A stretch of 64,000 nucleotides of DNA, taken from AWTP1-18 sp036504515. GTDB lineage: Bacteria; Pseudomonadota; Gammaproteobacteria; Burkholderiales; Rhodocyclaceae. Under the pieces are notes generated by a model. That model was given only the letters and a program-made list of their open reading frames with translations, was not told the origin of the DNA and did no database searches. A program made the position numbers and the translations under genes. Below, piece by piece: positions 36,162 through 44,976 of the stretch (positions are counted from its first letter, which is position 1; every line of letters begins with the position of its first letter). The DNA lies in contig DASXVA010000001.1 of NCBI GenBank assembly GCA_036504515.1, forward strand, positions 310,001-374,000. The letters run 5' to 3'.

Positions 36162-37079
36162 TTACTTCGCCAGCTTTGTCCCCGGCAACTTGCAATCAAG
36201 CAGCGCTTTGCGCACCACATCAATCGCCTTATGGCGAGGATAGCTGGCACGCCAGACTAGGCCGACCCGACGTGTTGGAGTGGGGTCGGTGAAAGGGCGG
36301 ACCCGCAGCAAAGGGTCCCGGGCGGTGATGGTGTCCACGGCGGAAGCCGGCATGACCGTGACGCCCACGCCGGAGGCCACCATGTGGCGTATGGTTTCCA
36401 GGGAACTACCTTCGAGGATATGGGAAGACCGGCCCGCTTCGTTGGAAGCCCGGGTACATAGATCCAGCACCTGATCACGGAAACAGTTGCCGGGGCCGAG
36501 CATCAGCAACTGGGTTTCGAGCAAGGTAAAAGGATCGATGGCTTTCAGCTTGGTCAGTTCATGGCCGACCGGCAACAATACTCGCAACTGTTCATCGTAA
36601 ACGGGCTGGGCCACCAGGCCGGGCTCGTCGATGGGCAGGGCAAGGACGGCGACATCCAGTTCGCCATTCTTCACTTTGTCCAGCAAGCGGTGTGTGAAAT
36701 TTTCTTCGATGATGAGGGGCATGGTGGGGGCCCGCTCTTTCAGCAGGGGCACCAACCGGGGCAGCAGGTAGGGGCCGATGGTATAGATGCAACCCAGGCG
36801 CAGGGGACCAGCCAGGGGATCTTTGCCCGCTGCGGCCAATTCAGCGACCAGGGACGCCTCGGCCAAGACTTTTTCTGCCTGGGAGACGATGCGGTCGCCA
36901 ATTTCAGTGACCCGCACTTCATTGGGGGCTCGCTCGAAAAGGGCAACTCCCAGTTCGTCTTCCAGTTTCTTCACGGCGACGGACAGGGTGGGTTGCGAGA
37001 CTGCGCATTTGTCGGCGGCACGGCCGAAATGTTTTTCCCTGGCAAGGGCCACGATGTAGCGGAGTTCGGTAAGCGTCAT
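36162..37079 (-). CDS. oxyR: OxyR, peroxide-sensing LysR-type regulator
   Basis: 305 residues. The N-terminal winged helix is typical (AREKHFGRAADKCAVSQPTL). The redox pair falls exactly at C199 and C208 in the motif GNCFRDQVLDLC, matching the disulphide switch of OxyR. It should activate antioxidant genes on hydrogen peroxide. It lies 27 bases after the GIY-YIG gene and in line with the finR-like gene, so the three are probably one transcript. Confidence 0.95.
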   Translation of the reverse strand: MTLTELRYIVALAREKHFGRAADKCAVSQPTLSVAVKKLEDELGVALFERAPNEVRVTEIGDRIVSQAEKVLAEASLVAELAAAGKDPLAGPLRLGCIYTIGPYLLPRLVPLLKERAPTMPLIIEENFTHRLLDKVKNGELDVAVLALPIDEPGLVAQPVYDEQLRVLLPVGHELTKLKAIDPFTLLETQLLMLGPGNCFRDQVLDLCTRASNEAGRSSHILEGSSLETIRHMVASGVGVTVMPASAVDTITARDPLLRVRPFTDPTPTRRVGLVWRASYPRHKAIDVVRKALLDCKLPGTKLAK

Positions 37080-37106
37080 GATGGTTGAACCTCTATCGAC
37101 AGGCTT

Positions 37107-37460
37107 TTATTTTCCCAGATACTTGAGATGGCTGCCGCATCTTTCACGACAATCGCTAGCGCCAAAACCGGGAAGGGTCATCGCCCCCGGCATGGCGCGG
37201 TTGATGGCGCATTCCTCCTCCCGATAACGGCGCACACCGACCACTTCGACGCCGGGACTCATGAGCAGATAGTCGATGTGCCAGTGCAATTTTTTCTCCC
37301 GGCTCAGGTGCCGGGCGATGCGTGCTTCAAAGTTTCGTTTGGCGGAACCGGTATAGACGTAACGCCCTTGGTCAAAGCAGCAAGTGCCAAAACGACCGAC
37401 CTCAATACGCAAGGGGCGGCGAACTTCGATCAGCAATTGGTAGGTGCGATGTTCCGTCAT
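37107..37460 (-). CDS. GIY-YIG-type (DUF123) nuclease-like protein
   Basis: 117 residues from the ATG at 37460; a longer frame to 37493 would overlap the LysR gene. DUF123 proteins are distant GIY-YIG members; here the core is GTCCFDQGRYVYTGSAKRN with RIARHLSREKKLHWHIDYLL and a C-terminal CINRAMPGA-like metal/cysteine part (EEECAINRAMPG, DCRERCGSHL). Role unknown; small nucleases of this kind may act on DNA. It sits four bases after the LysR stop and before oxyR. Confidence 0.78.
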   Translation of the reverse strand: MTEHRTYQLLIEVRRPLRIEVGRFGTCCFDQGRYVYTGSAKRNFEARIARHLSREKKLHWHIDYLLMSPGVEVVGVRRYREEECAINRAMPGAMTLPGFGASDCRERCGSHLKYLGK

Positions 37461-37464
37461 GACC

Positions 37465-38391
37465 TCAGGGAATATAGGGCAGATTGATTTCATCGCTACG
37501 ACTGACGCCGGCGGTCATGGCTTTGCAGGCAGCAAGGAATTCGCGCAGGGTGGCCGTGGGGTACTTGTCCTTGTGCCAGACAAACTGAAAGCGGCGGCGT
37601 AATTCCAGTTCCGGTGTTTTGAGCGGAACCAGGCTGCCACGGCGGAAAGCTTCCCGCAGGGCCAGCCGTGAGATGCAGCCGATGCCCAGGCCGGATTCAA
37701 CAGCACGCTTGATGGCCTCGGTGTGTTCCAGCTCCAGCCGCACCTTGGGCTCAAGACCGAGACGATGGACGGCCTGGTCGAACAGGGCCCGGGTGCCGGA
37801 CCCCTGCTCCCGCAGAATCCAGGGTTCCTCCATCAGGGCCTTGAGATCAATCTTGCGCTTGCGGGCAAAGGGATGGGTGGGTGGGCAGAACACCACCAGT
37901 TCATCGTCCACCCAGGGCTCCACGGTCAGGTCGGGATGATGACAGGCACCTTCTACCAAGCCAATGTCCAGGCTGTAGCCCGCCACCTGTTCGATGATGG
38001 TGGCAGTGTTATGTACCGTTAGTTGAATACGGGCTTCGCCGTGTTTGCGCAGGAGGTCGGCCACGATCAGGGTAGCCAGATAGTTGCCGATGGTCAGGGT
38101 TGCTCCGATATGCAGAGGGCCGAGACCGGCACGGCCCGCCAGCATGTCTTCGATTTCCGAAGCCCGGTCCAACAGCTCGACCACCTTGGGCAGCATCTGT
38201 TCGCCCAGGGCATTGAGGCGCAAGGCCTTGCCCAGGCGATCAAACAGGCGGCTGTCGTAAAGCCGCTCGAATTCCGCCAGAGCTGTGCTGGTGGCCGACT
38301 GGGACAAAGACAGTGCCTCTGCTGCCTTGGTAACGCTACCCAGACGGGCGATGGCGGCAAAGATTTCGGCTTGGCGCAGGCTGAATCTCAT
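37465..38391 (-). CDS. finR: LysR-type regulator, FinR-like, divergent from ferredoxin-NADP reductase
   Basis: 308 residues: N-terminal winged helix (SVTKAAEALSLSQSATSTAL), then a periplasmic-binding-protein-type effector domain with LHIGATLTIGNYLATLI and REQGSGTRALFDQAV. In Pseudomonas the LysR regulator FinR is divergent from, and activates, fpr under superoxide and related stress; the same gene arrangement here supports the name. The closely related CbbR/CysB-like regulators cannot be fully excluded. TCTGT/ACAGA repeats lie in the shared gap. Confidence 0.75.
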   Translation of the reverse strand: MRFSLRQAEIFAAIARLGSVTKAAEALSLSQSATSTALAEFERLYDSRLFDRLGKALRLNALGEQMLPKVVELLDRASEIEDMLAGRAGLGPLHIGATLTIGNYLATLIVADLLRKHGEARIQLTVHNTATIIEQVAGYSLDIGLVEGACHHPDLTVEPWVDDELVVFCPPTHPFARKRKIDLKALMEEPWILREQGSGTRALFDQAVHRLGLEPKVRLELEHTEAIKRAVESGLGIGCISRLALREAFRRGSLVPLKTPELELRRRFQFVWHKDKYPTATLREFLAACKAMTAGVSRSDEINLPYIP

Positions 38392-38392
38392 A

Positions 38393-38437
38393 TCTGTTTA
38401 ACAGAATAATTAAATCTGGATTACCCATTTTACAGAT
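38393..38437. promoter_or_regulatory. Candidate FinR-type operators in the finR-fpr gap
   Basis: TCTGT-TTA-ACAGA (38393-38405) is a perfect interrupted palindrome of the T-N11-A LysR type. A second pair, ATCTG (38414-38418) and CAGAT (38433-38437), repeats the same half-site about 20 bases further toward fpr. Confidence 0.55.
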
Positions 38438-38493
38438 AACAGGCAGCTTCCTACAATCGGCTCACTTCATCAGGCCCACAGGAATTTCGCGCC

Positions 38494-39270
38494 ATGAGCA
38501 ACCTCAATACCGAAACAGTCCTTAGCGTTCATCACTGGAACGACAGCTTGTTCAGTTTTCGCACCACCAGGGATCCGGGCCTGCGTTTCGAGAATGGTCA
38601 ATTCGTCATGATCGGTCTTGAAGTGGAAGGCCGCCCCCTGCTGCGGGCCTACAGCATTGCCAGCGCCAACTACGAAGAACATCTGGAGTTCTTTAGTATC
38701 AAGGTGCCCAACGGGCCCCTGACCTCCCGCCTGCAACATCTGCAACCTGGGCATCCCGTCAAAGTCAGCCGCAAGCCCACGGGAACCCTGGTGCTGCACG
38801 ATCTGAAGCCGGGCAAACATCTTTACCTGTTCGCCACGGGCACCGGTCTCGCCCCTTTCATGAGCGTGATCCAGGACCCGGAAGCCTATGAGCGCTTCGA
38901 CAAGATCGTGCTAATTCACGGCACCCGCACAGTAAGCGAAGCGGCCTACGCTGACTTCATCCAGAATCATCTGCCCCAGAACGAGTTCTTCGGTGAAGAG
39001 GTAAAAAGCAAGCTGATCTACTACCCGACCGTGACCCGGGAACCTTTCCGCAATCAGGGCCGCCTGACAGACCTGATCGAGAGTGGCAAGTTGTTCACTG
39101 ACATCGGTCTGCCGCCGCTGGACCCGGCAGTGGATCGGATCATGATCTGCGGCAGTCCGGCCATGCTGGAAGATAGTTGCGCCCTGCTTGACCGGCGTGG
39201 CTTCGAGGTTTCGCCCCGCATCGGCACCCCCGGCGACTATGTAATCGAACGGGCCTTCGTCGAAAAGTAG
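38494..39270 (+). CDS. fpr: Ferredoxin/flavodoxin-NADP reductase
   Basis: 258 residues, the usual size of bacterial Fpr. FAD site RAYSIAS (about 51-57), NADP-binding loop FATGTGLAPFMSV (about 113-125), and the C-terminal GTPGDYVIERAFVEK whose end stacks on FAD. It moves electrons between NADPH and ferredoxin or flavodoxin in the cytoplasm, supporting Fe-S repair and reductive biosynthesis. Divergent from the FinR-like regulator, convergent with dapA. Confidence 0.95.
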   Translation: MSNLNTETVLSVHHWNDSLFSFRTTRDPGLRFENGQFVMIGLEVEGRPLLRAYSIASANYEEHLEFFSIKVPNGPLTSRLQHLQPGHPVKVSRKPTGTLVLHDLKPGKHLYLFATGTGLAPFMSVIQDPEAYERFDKIVLIHGTRTVSEAAYADFIQNHLPQNEFFGEEVKSKLIYYPTVTREPFRNQGRLTDLIESGKLFTDIGLPPLDPAVDRIMICGSPAMLEDSCALLDRRGFEVSPRIGTPGDYVIERAFVEK

Positions 39271-39292
39271 GCGTAGGGCTCACGGCGCTCCA

Positions 39293-39327
39293 AAACAAAA
39301 CGCCCGGCTATACCGGGCGTTTTGTTT
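39293..39327. terminator. Bidirectional terminator between fpr and dapA
   Basis: A 15-bp perfect stem (AAACAAAACGCCCGG and its complement) with a five-base loop; the A/T-rich stem foot works as a U-run in both directions. Confidence 0.88.
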
Positions 39328-39344
39328 GAGGCTTTGCTTCCGTA

Positions 39345-40223
39345 TCAGAGCTTGATGCCGGCGTGGGCCAGAGCACTGGTCACCGTGTCGACGGCGGCAT
39401 CCGTCATGGGTACCAAGGGCAAGCGGACACCGGCAGGCATCTTGCCCATCTTGTTGAGCGCCCACTTGGCGGGAATCGGGTTGGGTTCCGCCAGCACGGC
39501 ACGGTGCAGGGGCAGCAGCTTGAAGTTGATCTGTACGGCCTTGTCCACATCGCGAGCAATGGCAGCGGCACACATCTCGTGCATCAGCTTGGGGGCAATG
39601 TTGGCGGTAATGGAGATGCAACCCTTGCCACCGAACAGCATCAAAGCGGCAGCAGTAGGATCATCACCGCTATAGATGGCGAAATCGGCGGGAGCGCGCA
39701 ACAGCAAATCGGAGCCACGATTGATGTCACCGGTGGCGTCCTTGATCCCGATCACATTGGGCACGGCAGCCAAGCGGATGGCGGTGTCGTTGTGCATGTC
39801 GGCCACAGTGCGGCCCGGCACGTTGTACAGGATCAGGGGCAGTTCTACCGCTTCGGCGATGGCCTTGAAGTGGCGGTACTGACCTTCCTGGGTAGGCTTG
39901 TTGTAATAGGGCACCACGGACAGGTGGGCATCGGCCCCGGCCTTCTTGGCGAAGTGGGCCAATTCGATGGCTTCAGAAGTGGAGTTGGCACCGGTACCGG
40001 CAATCACGGGGATGCGACCGTTGGCCTGTTTGACGACCGTTTCAATCAGGGTGCAGTGTTCTTCAACATTCACCGTGGGCGACTCACCCGTAGTGCCGAC
40101 GACGACGATGGCATCGGTGCCTTCTGCGACGTGCCAATCCACCAGGCTGCGCATGGCGGCGAGGTCGAGACTGCCGTCCTCTGCCATGGGGGTGACGATG
40201 GCGACGATGGAACCCTGAATCAT
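39345..40223 (-). CDS. dapA: 4-hydroxy-tetrahydrodipicolinate synthase
   Basis: 292 residues, TIM barrel of the DapA/NAL family. The pyruvate-binding lysine is in VIGIKDATGD (about 155-164), the GTTGES loop near 43-48, and the catalytic tyrosine in VVPYYNKPTQEG (about 130-141), with the arginine in VPGRTVADM. It condenses pyruvate with aspartate semialdehyde in lysine and diaminopimelate synthesis. Ribosome site CAGGAGTCACC. No riboswitch-like leader seen. Confidence 0.94.
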   Translation of the reverse strand: MIQGSIVAIVTPMAEDGSLDLAAMRSLVDWHVAEGTDAIVVVGTTGESPTVNVEEHCTLIETVVKQANGRIPVIAGTGANSTSEAIELAHFAKKAGADAHLSVVPYYNKPTQEGQYRHFKAIAEAVELPLILYNVPGRTVADMHNDTAIRLAAVPNVIGIKDATGDINRGSDLLLRAPADFAIYSGDDPTAAALMLFGGKGCISITANIAPKLMHEMCAAAIARDVDKAVQINFKLLPLHRAVLAEPNPIPAKWALNKMGKMPAGVRLPLVPMTDAAVDTVTSALAHAGIKL

Positions 40224-40341
40224 GGTGACTCCTGAAATTTGGTAATGGCTACCCGGGCAACTTAAGGCAGCAAGGTTTGAAGTTTAGCAGGCGGCAAGGC
40301 CCGGTGCGGAAGAGCGTGATGCCCTTGCGCTATCCGGACTA

Positions 40342-42054
40342 TCAGGCGATGTAAGCGATATTGACGGCGCCCCAATGCCGGCCCTTGATGGTGATGGGGG
40401 CAGAAATGCAGTGCATGACTTCCCCGGTATCCCGCCGGTAGGTCTGGCTCAGGTAGGGCAGTGTGCTGACACTGGCCCGTTTGAGGGTGTTGTTGTCACT
40501 GTACAGGCGCTTGCTGCGGCTATTGACGATATCCACCTTCTCATCGCCCGTCAGGGCATGGGAAAACTTTTTGTTATGGGTGGGCACATAGGCATTGACG
40601 TCGGTACACAGGGCAAAAACGCCATTTGGTGTTTTTGCCAGCCAGCTTTCCTGAACGGCAGGGAAAATCTTGTCCGTCAGGCTATCAAACTTGGTGGTGT
40701 ACTTCTGGGGCTTGGTGTTCGGGGTGGGCACATAGTTCTTGTCAAACAGATCGTCGAGACTGATCTGCCGGCTGTCCACGGCCTGTTCCAGCACCCGGAT
40801 AATGTCCTGAGCCATAGCAACCACCGCGTCGGGCATGGCGCCGTGAATCCGCAGCGCCTCTTCACCGATAGCGCCGAGCTTGAATACCCGGCCGATCTCA
40901 TCAAGATTGGTGGCCAATACATCAAGCTGACTGGCTTCGGCCAGGGTATCCCTCGCGCCTTGGGCATTGCGGTCAGCCAGGGCAATGATGTCGTTGGCCT
41001 GTTCGGCAATATGGTGAGCCTGATGACTCTGGTCGGTCATGGTGGCGGCGATGGTCTGCACCTTGGACAAGGTATCGGCAGCACCATGGTTGATTTCTAT
41101 CAGGGCTTCAGTGGCCTGCTCCGTCAGTTCGGCACCGTGACGGGCCTGGACAGAACCGGCGCGAATGGTGGAGATGGCGCTTTGGGTTTCGTTCTGGATC
41201 GCGGAAATCATGCTGCCGATTTCTGCAGTCGCAGCCGTGGTTCGTTCCGCCAGCTTGCGGACTTCATCAGCCACCACAGCAAAGCCACGGCCCTGCTCAC
41301 CGGCCCGAGCGGCTTCGATTGCTGCATTGAGGGCCAGCAGATTGGTCTGGTCGGCGATTTCGTGAATGGTCTGAACAATGGCGGAAATCGCCTGGGACCG
41401 CTCCCCCAAGGCCGATACGACACTGGCGGAGTTTTCCACGGAAAGGGACAGGCGACGGATTTCCTCCGAGGCCTGGCTGACGATTTCCGCCCCCCGGGAA
41501 GAATGGCCCCGGGCAGCTTCGGCAATGCGCGCCGTTTCTTCAGTATTCCCCGCCACATCGGCAACGCCGCTGGCCATGGTGGAAGCAGCAGAGGCGGCAG
41601 AGGCGGCGGCGGCATTTTGCTGTTCGGAACCGGTGACCGTGTTCTTCGCTTCTGCAATCAGTTTCTTGGCGACAGCATCCACTTCCCGGGAGTTAAAAAT
41701 CACCCGGCCAATGATGCCCTGCAGGGAAAACATGAGTTTGTTGTATTCCTCGGCCACCGGAGCCAGGGAACCTTCCACCGGCGCGCGGCGGGTTAGATCG
41801 CCATCGTTGTAGGTATCGCTGATGGTTTTACGCAAACGGTCCCGGGGACCATCCAGCGCCATGCGGTATTGGACATTAACCGTCGCCCCGACGATCACGG
41901 CCAGCACTGCTGCCGCTGCCCATACCGCAATGCCCAAAGGAGCACCGGCAATCCAAGCCACGGCTACCGCGCCGAAGGCAACGGCCAAAGCCAACCCGGC
42001 GGGAAACAAAAATCTCTTAATACCCGGCACATCCCTATCGACCGCAGCACTCAT
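40342..42054 (-). CDS. Methyl-accepting chemotaxis protein with C-terminal sensory domain (second copy)
   Basis: 570 residues from the ATG at 42054 with GAGGAG eight bases before it; an in-frame GTG at 42069 is part of that ribosome site. Two adjacent membrane segments (about 15-60) leave no periplasmic domain. Signalling hairpin NLLALNAAIEAARAGEQGRG lies near residues 245-265. From about 437 the chain continues into the same domain as the chemoreceptor at 14235 (FDKNYVPTPNTKPQKY, HNKKFSHALTGDE, YRRDTGE, PITIKGRHWGAVNIAY) but with only two cysteines. Sensing is therefore probably cytoplasmic. Divergent from a MarR-type gene. Confidence 0.88.
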   Translation of the reverse strand: MSAAVDRDVPGIKRFLFPAGLALAVAFGAVAVAWIAGAPLGIAVWAAAAVLAVIVGATVNVQYRMALDGPRDRLRKTISDTYNDGDLTRRAPVEGSLAPVAEEYNKLMFSLQGIIGRVIFNSREVDAVAKKLIAEAKNTVTGSEQQNAAAASAASAASTMASGVADVAGNTEETARIAEAARGHSSRGAEIVSQASEEIRRLSLSVENSASVVSALGERSQAISAIVQTIHEIADQTNLLALNAAIEAARAGEQGRGFAVVADEVRKLAERTTAATAEIGSMISAIQNETQSAISTIRAGSVQARHGAELTEQATEALIEINHGAADTLSKVQTIAATMTDQSHQAHHIAEQANDIIALADRNAQGARDTLAEASQLDVLATNLDEIGRVFKLGAIGEEALRIHGAMPDAVVAMAQDIIRVLEQAVDSRQISLDDLFDKNYVPTPNTKPQKYTTKFDSLTDKIFPAVQESWLAKTPNGVFALCTDVNAYVPTHNKKFSHALTGDEKVDIVNSRSKRLYSDNNTLKRASVSTLPYLSQTYRRDTGEVMHCISAPITIKGRHWGAVNIAYIA

Positions 42055-42293
42055 CGCCCTACTCCTCACTCTCTTATGGGACCGATCGCTTCTGTCTCGG
42101 ATGGGCAGTATTTGTCGACAGGTCTTATATAGGACTTAAGTTTAACAGCACGGGCTCCATCCCGCATGGCCTTCCGGGCCGCCACAGCCGAAGAACAGAG
42201 GATCTGAATACCCCCTGTTTACTCTCACTTATCTTGCAGCAACTGTTTCTATAATTCCCCTTTTACGATTCCGGCTTTTCCAAGAAAGATTCC

Positions 42294-42734
42294 ATGCCCG
42301 CACAATCCAAAAAAGTCTCCCGGGGCATTCTTGAAAACTTGGCGGGCTTTCATCTGCGCCTGGCCCAGTTGAAAGTTTTCAAGGATTTTGAGGAAAGCAT
42401 GGGAGACCTCAACATCAGCCCGGTCGGCTTTGCCGTAATGGAAGTGTTGAATCAGAACCCGGGCCTTACCCAGTCGAAGTTGGCAACCGCCATTTTTCTT
42501 GACCGCTCTTCCGTCGTACCTCTCCTCGACAAGATGGAAAACCGGGGGCTTCTTTCCCGGCAGGCATCTACCACTGACCGGCGCAACAATCACCTTTTCC
42601 TCAGCGAAGAAGGTCTGGCCTTGCTGACCAGGGCCATGGAAAGACTGGAAAGCCATGAGGCAAGGATGGCAAAACTCCTGAACCCGGATGAATACCGGCA
42701 GTTGATTGCACTGCTGACCAAGCTGTCGCCCTGA
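42294..42734 (+). CDS. MarR-family transcriptional regulator
   Basis: 146 residues. Winged helix with ISPVGFAVMEVLNQNPGLTQ, RSSVVPLLDKMENRGLLSRQ and the wing STTDRRNNHLFLSEEG. A TATAAT box is at 42250-42255. It is divergent from the second chemoreceptor; no drug pump is adjacent, so its ligand and targets are unknown. Confidence 0.88.
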   Translation: MPAQSKKVSRGILENLAGFHLRLAQLKVFKDFEESMGDLNISPVGFAVMEVLNQNPGLTQSKLATAIFLDRSSVVPLLDKMENRGLLSRQASTTDRRNNHLFLSEEGLALLTRAMERLESHEARMAKLLNPDEYRQLIALLTKLSP

Positions 42735-42864
42735 ATTGGGCTTGCAGGAATCCATCCACCTCTCACTGCCTGATTTCAGGCAACAGTAGCAAGCAACGCC
42801 GTCCCTTCCCTAGGGAAGCCTTTCGACCAGGCCTGTTCAGCGTGGCGGATGCCAACTCTCAACG

Positions 42865-43497
42865 CTAGTCTTTGCCGACGCAGCCCTTGGCGAGCAGTGT
42901 CAGGATCTGCTCCGTGCTCAATACCTCGGCAATCCGATCCGCCAGACCGGCCAATACGGCATCGTGTAGCTGCCGTGCCGATACCGGTGGAGCACCGGCA
43001 GCACCCGGCAAGTCCCGGGTAGCGCAGGCATCTGCGGCAACGATGGGAGCAAAACCAAAATTGAGGGCATCCCTGGTGGTGGCGTCCACGCAGTTGTGGG
43101 TCATCAGGCCACAGATGATGAGCGTGTCACAGCTCCTTTCCTTCAGCACCTTCGCTAGTTCCGTTCCGGCAAAACTGCTGGGCAGACGCTTGACGATGCG
43201 CAGATGGTGATCGGCCGGCACCATACCCCGGACCGGCTCAGCAGCGCCACTGCCTGGAGCAAACAATGGAGCAGTACAACTGGCGGCCACTTGATGCACA
43301 TGAATCGCGGTGAGCCCCAGACGGTCGGCGGCCCTGACCAATTGTTCTGCCACCGCCAGGGCAGCGGGCCCATCAGGCAAGGGCAATTTGCCGTCGAAAT
43401 ACTCCCGCTGAAAATCGATGAGGATCAGGGCAGTCCTCGCTGGGTCAAGGCGTTCGACCGGTGCCAGACCGGCTATTTGGCGCACGGTTTTCATCAT
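42865..43497 (-). CDS. Isochorismatase-family cysteine hydrolase
   Basis: 210 residues. The catalytic triad is visible: D28 in LILIDFQREY, the lysine in IVKRLPSSFAGTEL, and the nucleophile cysteine in LMTHNCVDATTRDA, preceded by the cis-peptide region. Members hydrolyse amides or ethers such as nicotinamide, maleamate or isochorismate. Its start overlaps the tautomerase stop (ATGA), so the two likely act in one pathway. Substrate unknown. Confidence 0.85.
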   Translation of the reverse strand: MMKTVRQIAGLAPVERLDPARTALILIDFQREYFDGKLPLPDGPAALAVAEQLVRAADRLGLTAIHVHQVAASCTAPLFAPGSGAAEPVRGMVPADHHLRIVKRLPSSFAGTELAKVLKERSCDTLIICGLMTHNCVDATTRDALNFGFAPIVAADACATRDLPGAAGAPPVSARQLHDAVLAGLADRIAEVLSTEQILTLLAKGCVGKD

Positions 43498-43904
43498 GCT
43501 GCGCTCCCTTCCCGCTGCTGACGCCTTGCTGCCTGACTAAGACCGTCGTAACCCCAGTCGGTGGCAGGAGTCTCCTGCACCACCACATAGACCGGCCCCG
43601 CGGACTTGCCCAGCACTTGTTCAAGCAGGTTTGCTGTTGCTGCCATGAAGGCGGCCTTCTCGGCATTGGTGTTGGTACCGGCTGTGATGAAAGCCTGTAC
43701 CTGAGCATTACGCCCCGCCAATGCCACGCCCCCGACCGACCAACAATCGGCAGCATCTCGTCCGATTGAGACCACGGTCAGCGCTTCCTCCTTATGCAGG
43801 ATATCGACCATGAGCCGGGTCACTCCCTGCTGTAGCGCAGTGAGTTTGTGCGGATCGGCATGAGCGGGTTCTGCGCTCGCCAGTGTGATGCGTATGTAGG
43901 GCAT
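43494..43904 (-). CDS. 4-oxalocrotonate-tautomerase-family protein
   Basis: 136 residues from the ATG at 43904, preceded by AAGGAGGCACC; a longer frame to 43958 is rejected because it hides this ribosome site and the N-terminal proline. The chain begins M-P, so Pro-1, the catalytic base of the superfamily, is exposed after Met removal (PYIRITLASAE). At about twice the length of a 4-OT monomer it may be a fused two-unit form. It is coupled to the isochorismatase-like gene, pointing to ring-cleavage or amide catabolism. Confidence 0.78.
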   Translation of the reverse strand: MPYIRITLASAEPAHADPHKLTALQQGVTRLMVDILHKEEALTVVSIGRDAADCWSVGGVALAGRNAQVQAFITAGTNTNAEKAAFMAATANLLEQVLGKSAGPVYVVVQETPATDWGYDGLSQAARRQQREGSAA

Positions 43905-43927
43905 GGTGCCTCCTTGCAAAAACAGTT

Positions 43928-43953
43928 GAACAACGAATGTCGTCATTCTGTTC
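43928..43953. promoter_or_regulatory. Nested inverted repeat in the tautomerase-LysR gap
   Basis: Outer arms GAACA/TGTTC and inner arms GAATG/CATTC around a TCGT centre, with a two-base asymmetry on the left. It lies between two divergent promoters, as expected for a LysR operator. Confidence 0.5.
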
Positions 43954-44004
43954 AGCAAGTGCTGCGACTACAATCCACTTATCTATCACTTTATTGTTGC
44001 CTTA

Positions 44005-44955
44005 ATGGCAACAAATGCCGACACCATGGAAAGCGAAATACTGGAACAACTTACCGGCATGGCCGTTTTTGTTCAGGTGGTGGATACAGGCAGTTTTACG
44101 GCGGCGGCTCGCCGTCTGGGTCTAGACAAGTCGGCCGTGAGCAAGCACATCACCCGTCTCGAAATGCGACTGGCGACTCGTCTGCTTCACCGCACCACCC
44201 GGGCCTTGAGCCTGACGGAAGCAGGACAGCTGCTATACCAGAGTGCCTCCCAATCCATCAGCGCCCTGGAAGAAACACGGCTGGCCCTTGGCAACCTCAC
44301 CGCAGAACCCCGCGGCACGCTGAAGGTGACAACCTCGGTTGCCTTCGGCAGGCTCTGCATCGCACCGTTAATCCCTGAATTCCTCGCTCGCCACAAAGAG
44401 TTGAAAATTCGCTTTACCTTGCTTGATCGAACAGTGGATCTGGCGGATGAGGGCTATGACCTGGCCATCCGCATCAGTAACCGTCTTGCCGACAACCTGG
44501 TAGCAAGGCCTCTCGGCAAGGTCTCTTATGTGCTGTGTGCCGCTCCGGCCTACCTTGCCGAGCATCCCCGTCCACGCCGGCCAGCTGACTTGGTCAAACA
44601 CAATTGCCTTTACTACGGCAGTGGTGACCTCACCGATCAATGGCAATTCATCCGGACAACAGGCAAGAAGGGAGAGAGGGAATCGGTACAGGTCAACAGC
44701 AACTATGTGATCAACAGCAGCGAAGTCATTCGTGATGCTCTGCTGATCGGCATGGGGATTGGTTTACTGCCGCTCTATGCGGCACGGGATCATCTCGAAC
44801 AAGGGAGGCTGGTGCCATTGCTTTCAGGCTGGGAGGTTGCAGGACCCTTCGGCAGCATGGCCCATGCAGTATGGTTGCCTACCCGGCATCTCCCCCCCAA
44901 GGTTCGACTGTTCGTGGACTACCTCGTGGAAAAAATGGGAGACAAAACCGCCTGA
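44005..44955 (+). CDS. LysR-family transcriptional regulator
   Basis: 316 residues. Winged helix with VVDTGSFTAAARRLGLDKSA and ITRLEMRLATRLLHRTTRAL; effector domain of the CrgA/DsdC-like group (LKVTTSVAFGRLCIAPLIPE, ISNRLADNLVARPLG). The start is uncertain: ATG at 44026 is also possible. It probably controls the divergent tautomerase/isochorismatase pair. Confidence 0.88.
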   Translation: MATNADTMESEILEQLTGMAVFVQVVDTGSFTAAARRLGLDKSAVSKHITRLEMRLATRLLHRTTRALSLTEAGQLLYQSASQSISALEETRLALGNLTAEPRGTLKVTTSVAFGRLCIAPLIPEFLARHKELKIRFTLLDRTVDLADEGYDLAIRISNRLADNLVARPLGKVSYVLCAAPAYLAEHPRPRRPADLVKHNCLYYGSGDLTDQWQFIRTTGKKGERESVQVNSNYVINSSEVIRDALLIGMGIGLLPLYAARDHLEQGRLVPLLSGWEVAGPFGSMAHAVWLPTRHLPPKVRLFVDYLVEKMGDKTA

Positions 44956-44976
44956 TCAACGATTTGCTGCTACGCC

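Noticed and set aside
40224..40341. Lysine riboswitch before dapA
   Set aside because: The leader is too short and shows no lysine-riboswitch-like fold that I could trace.
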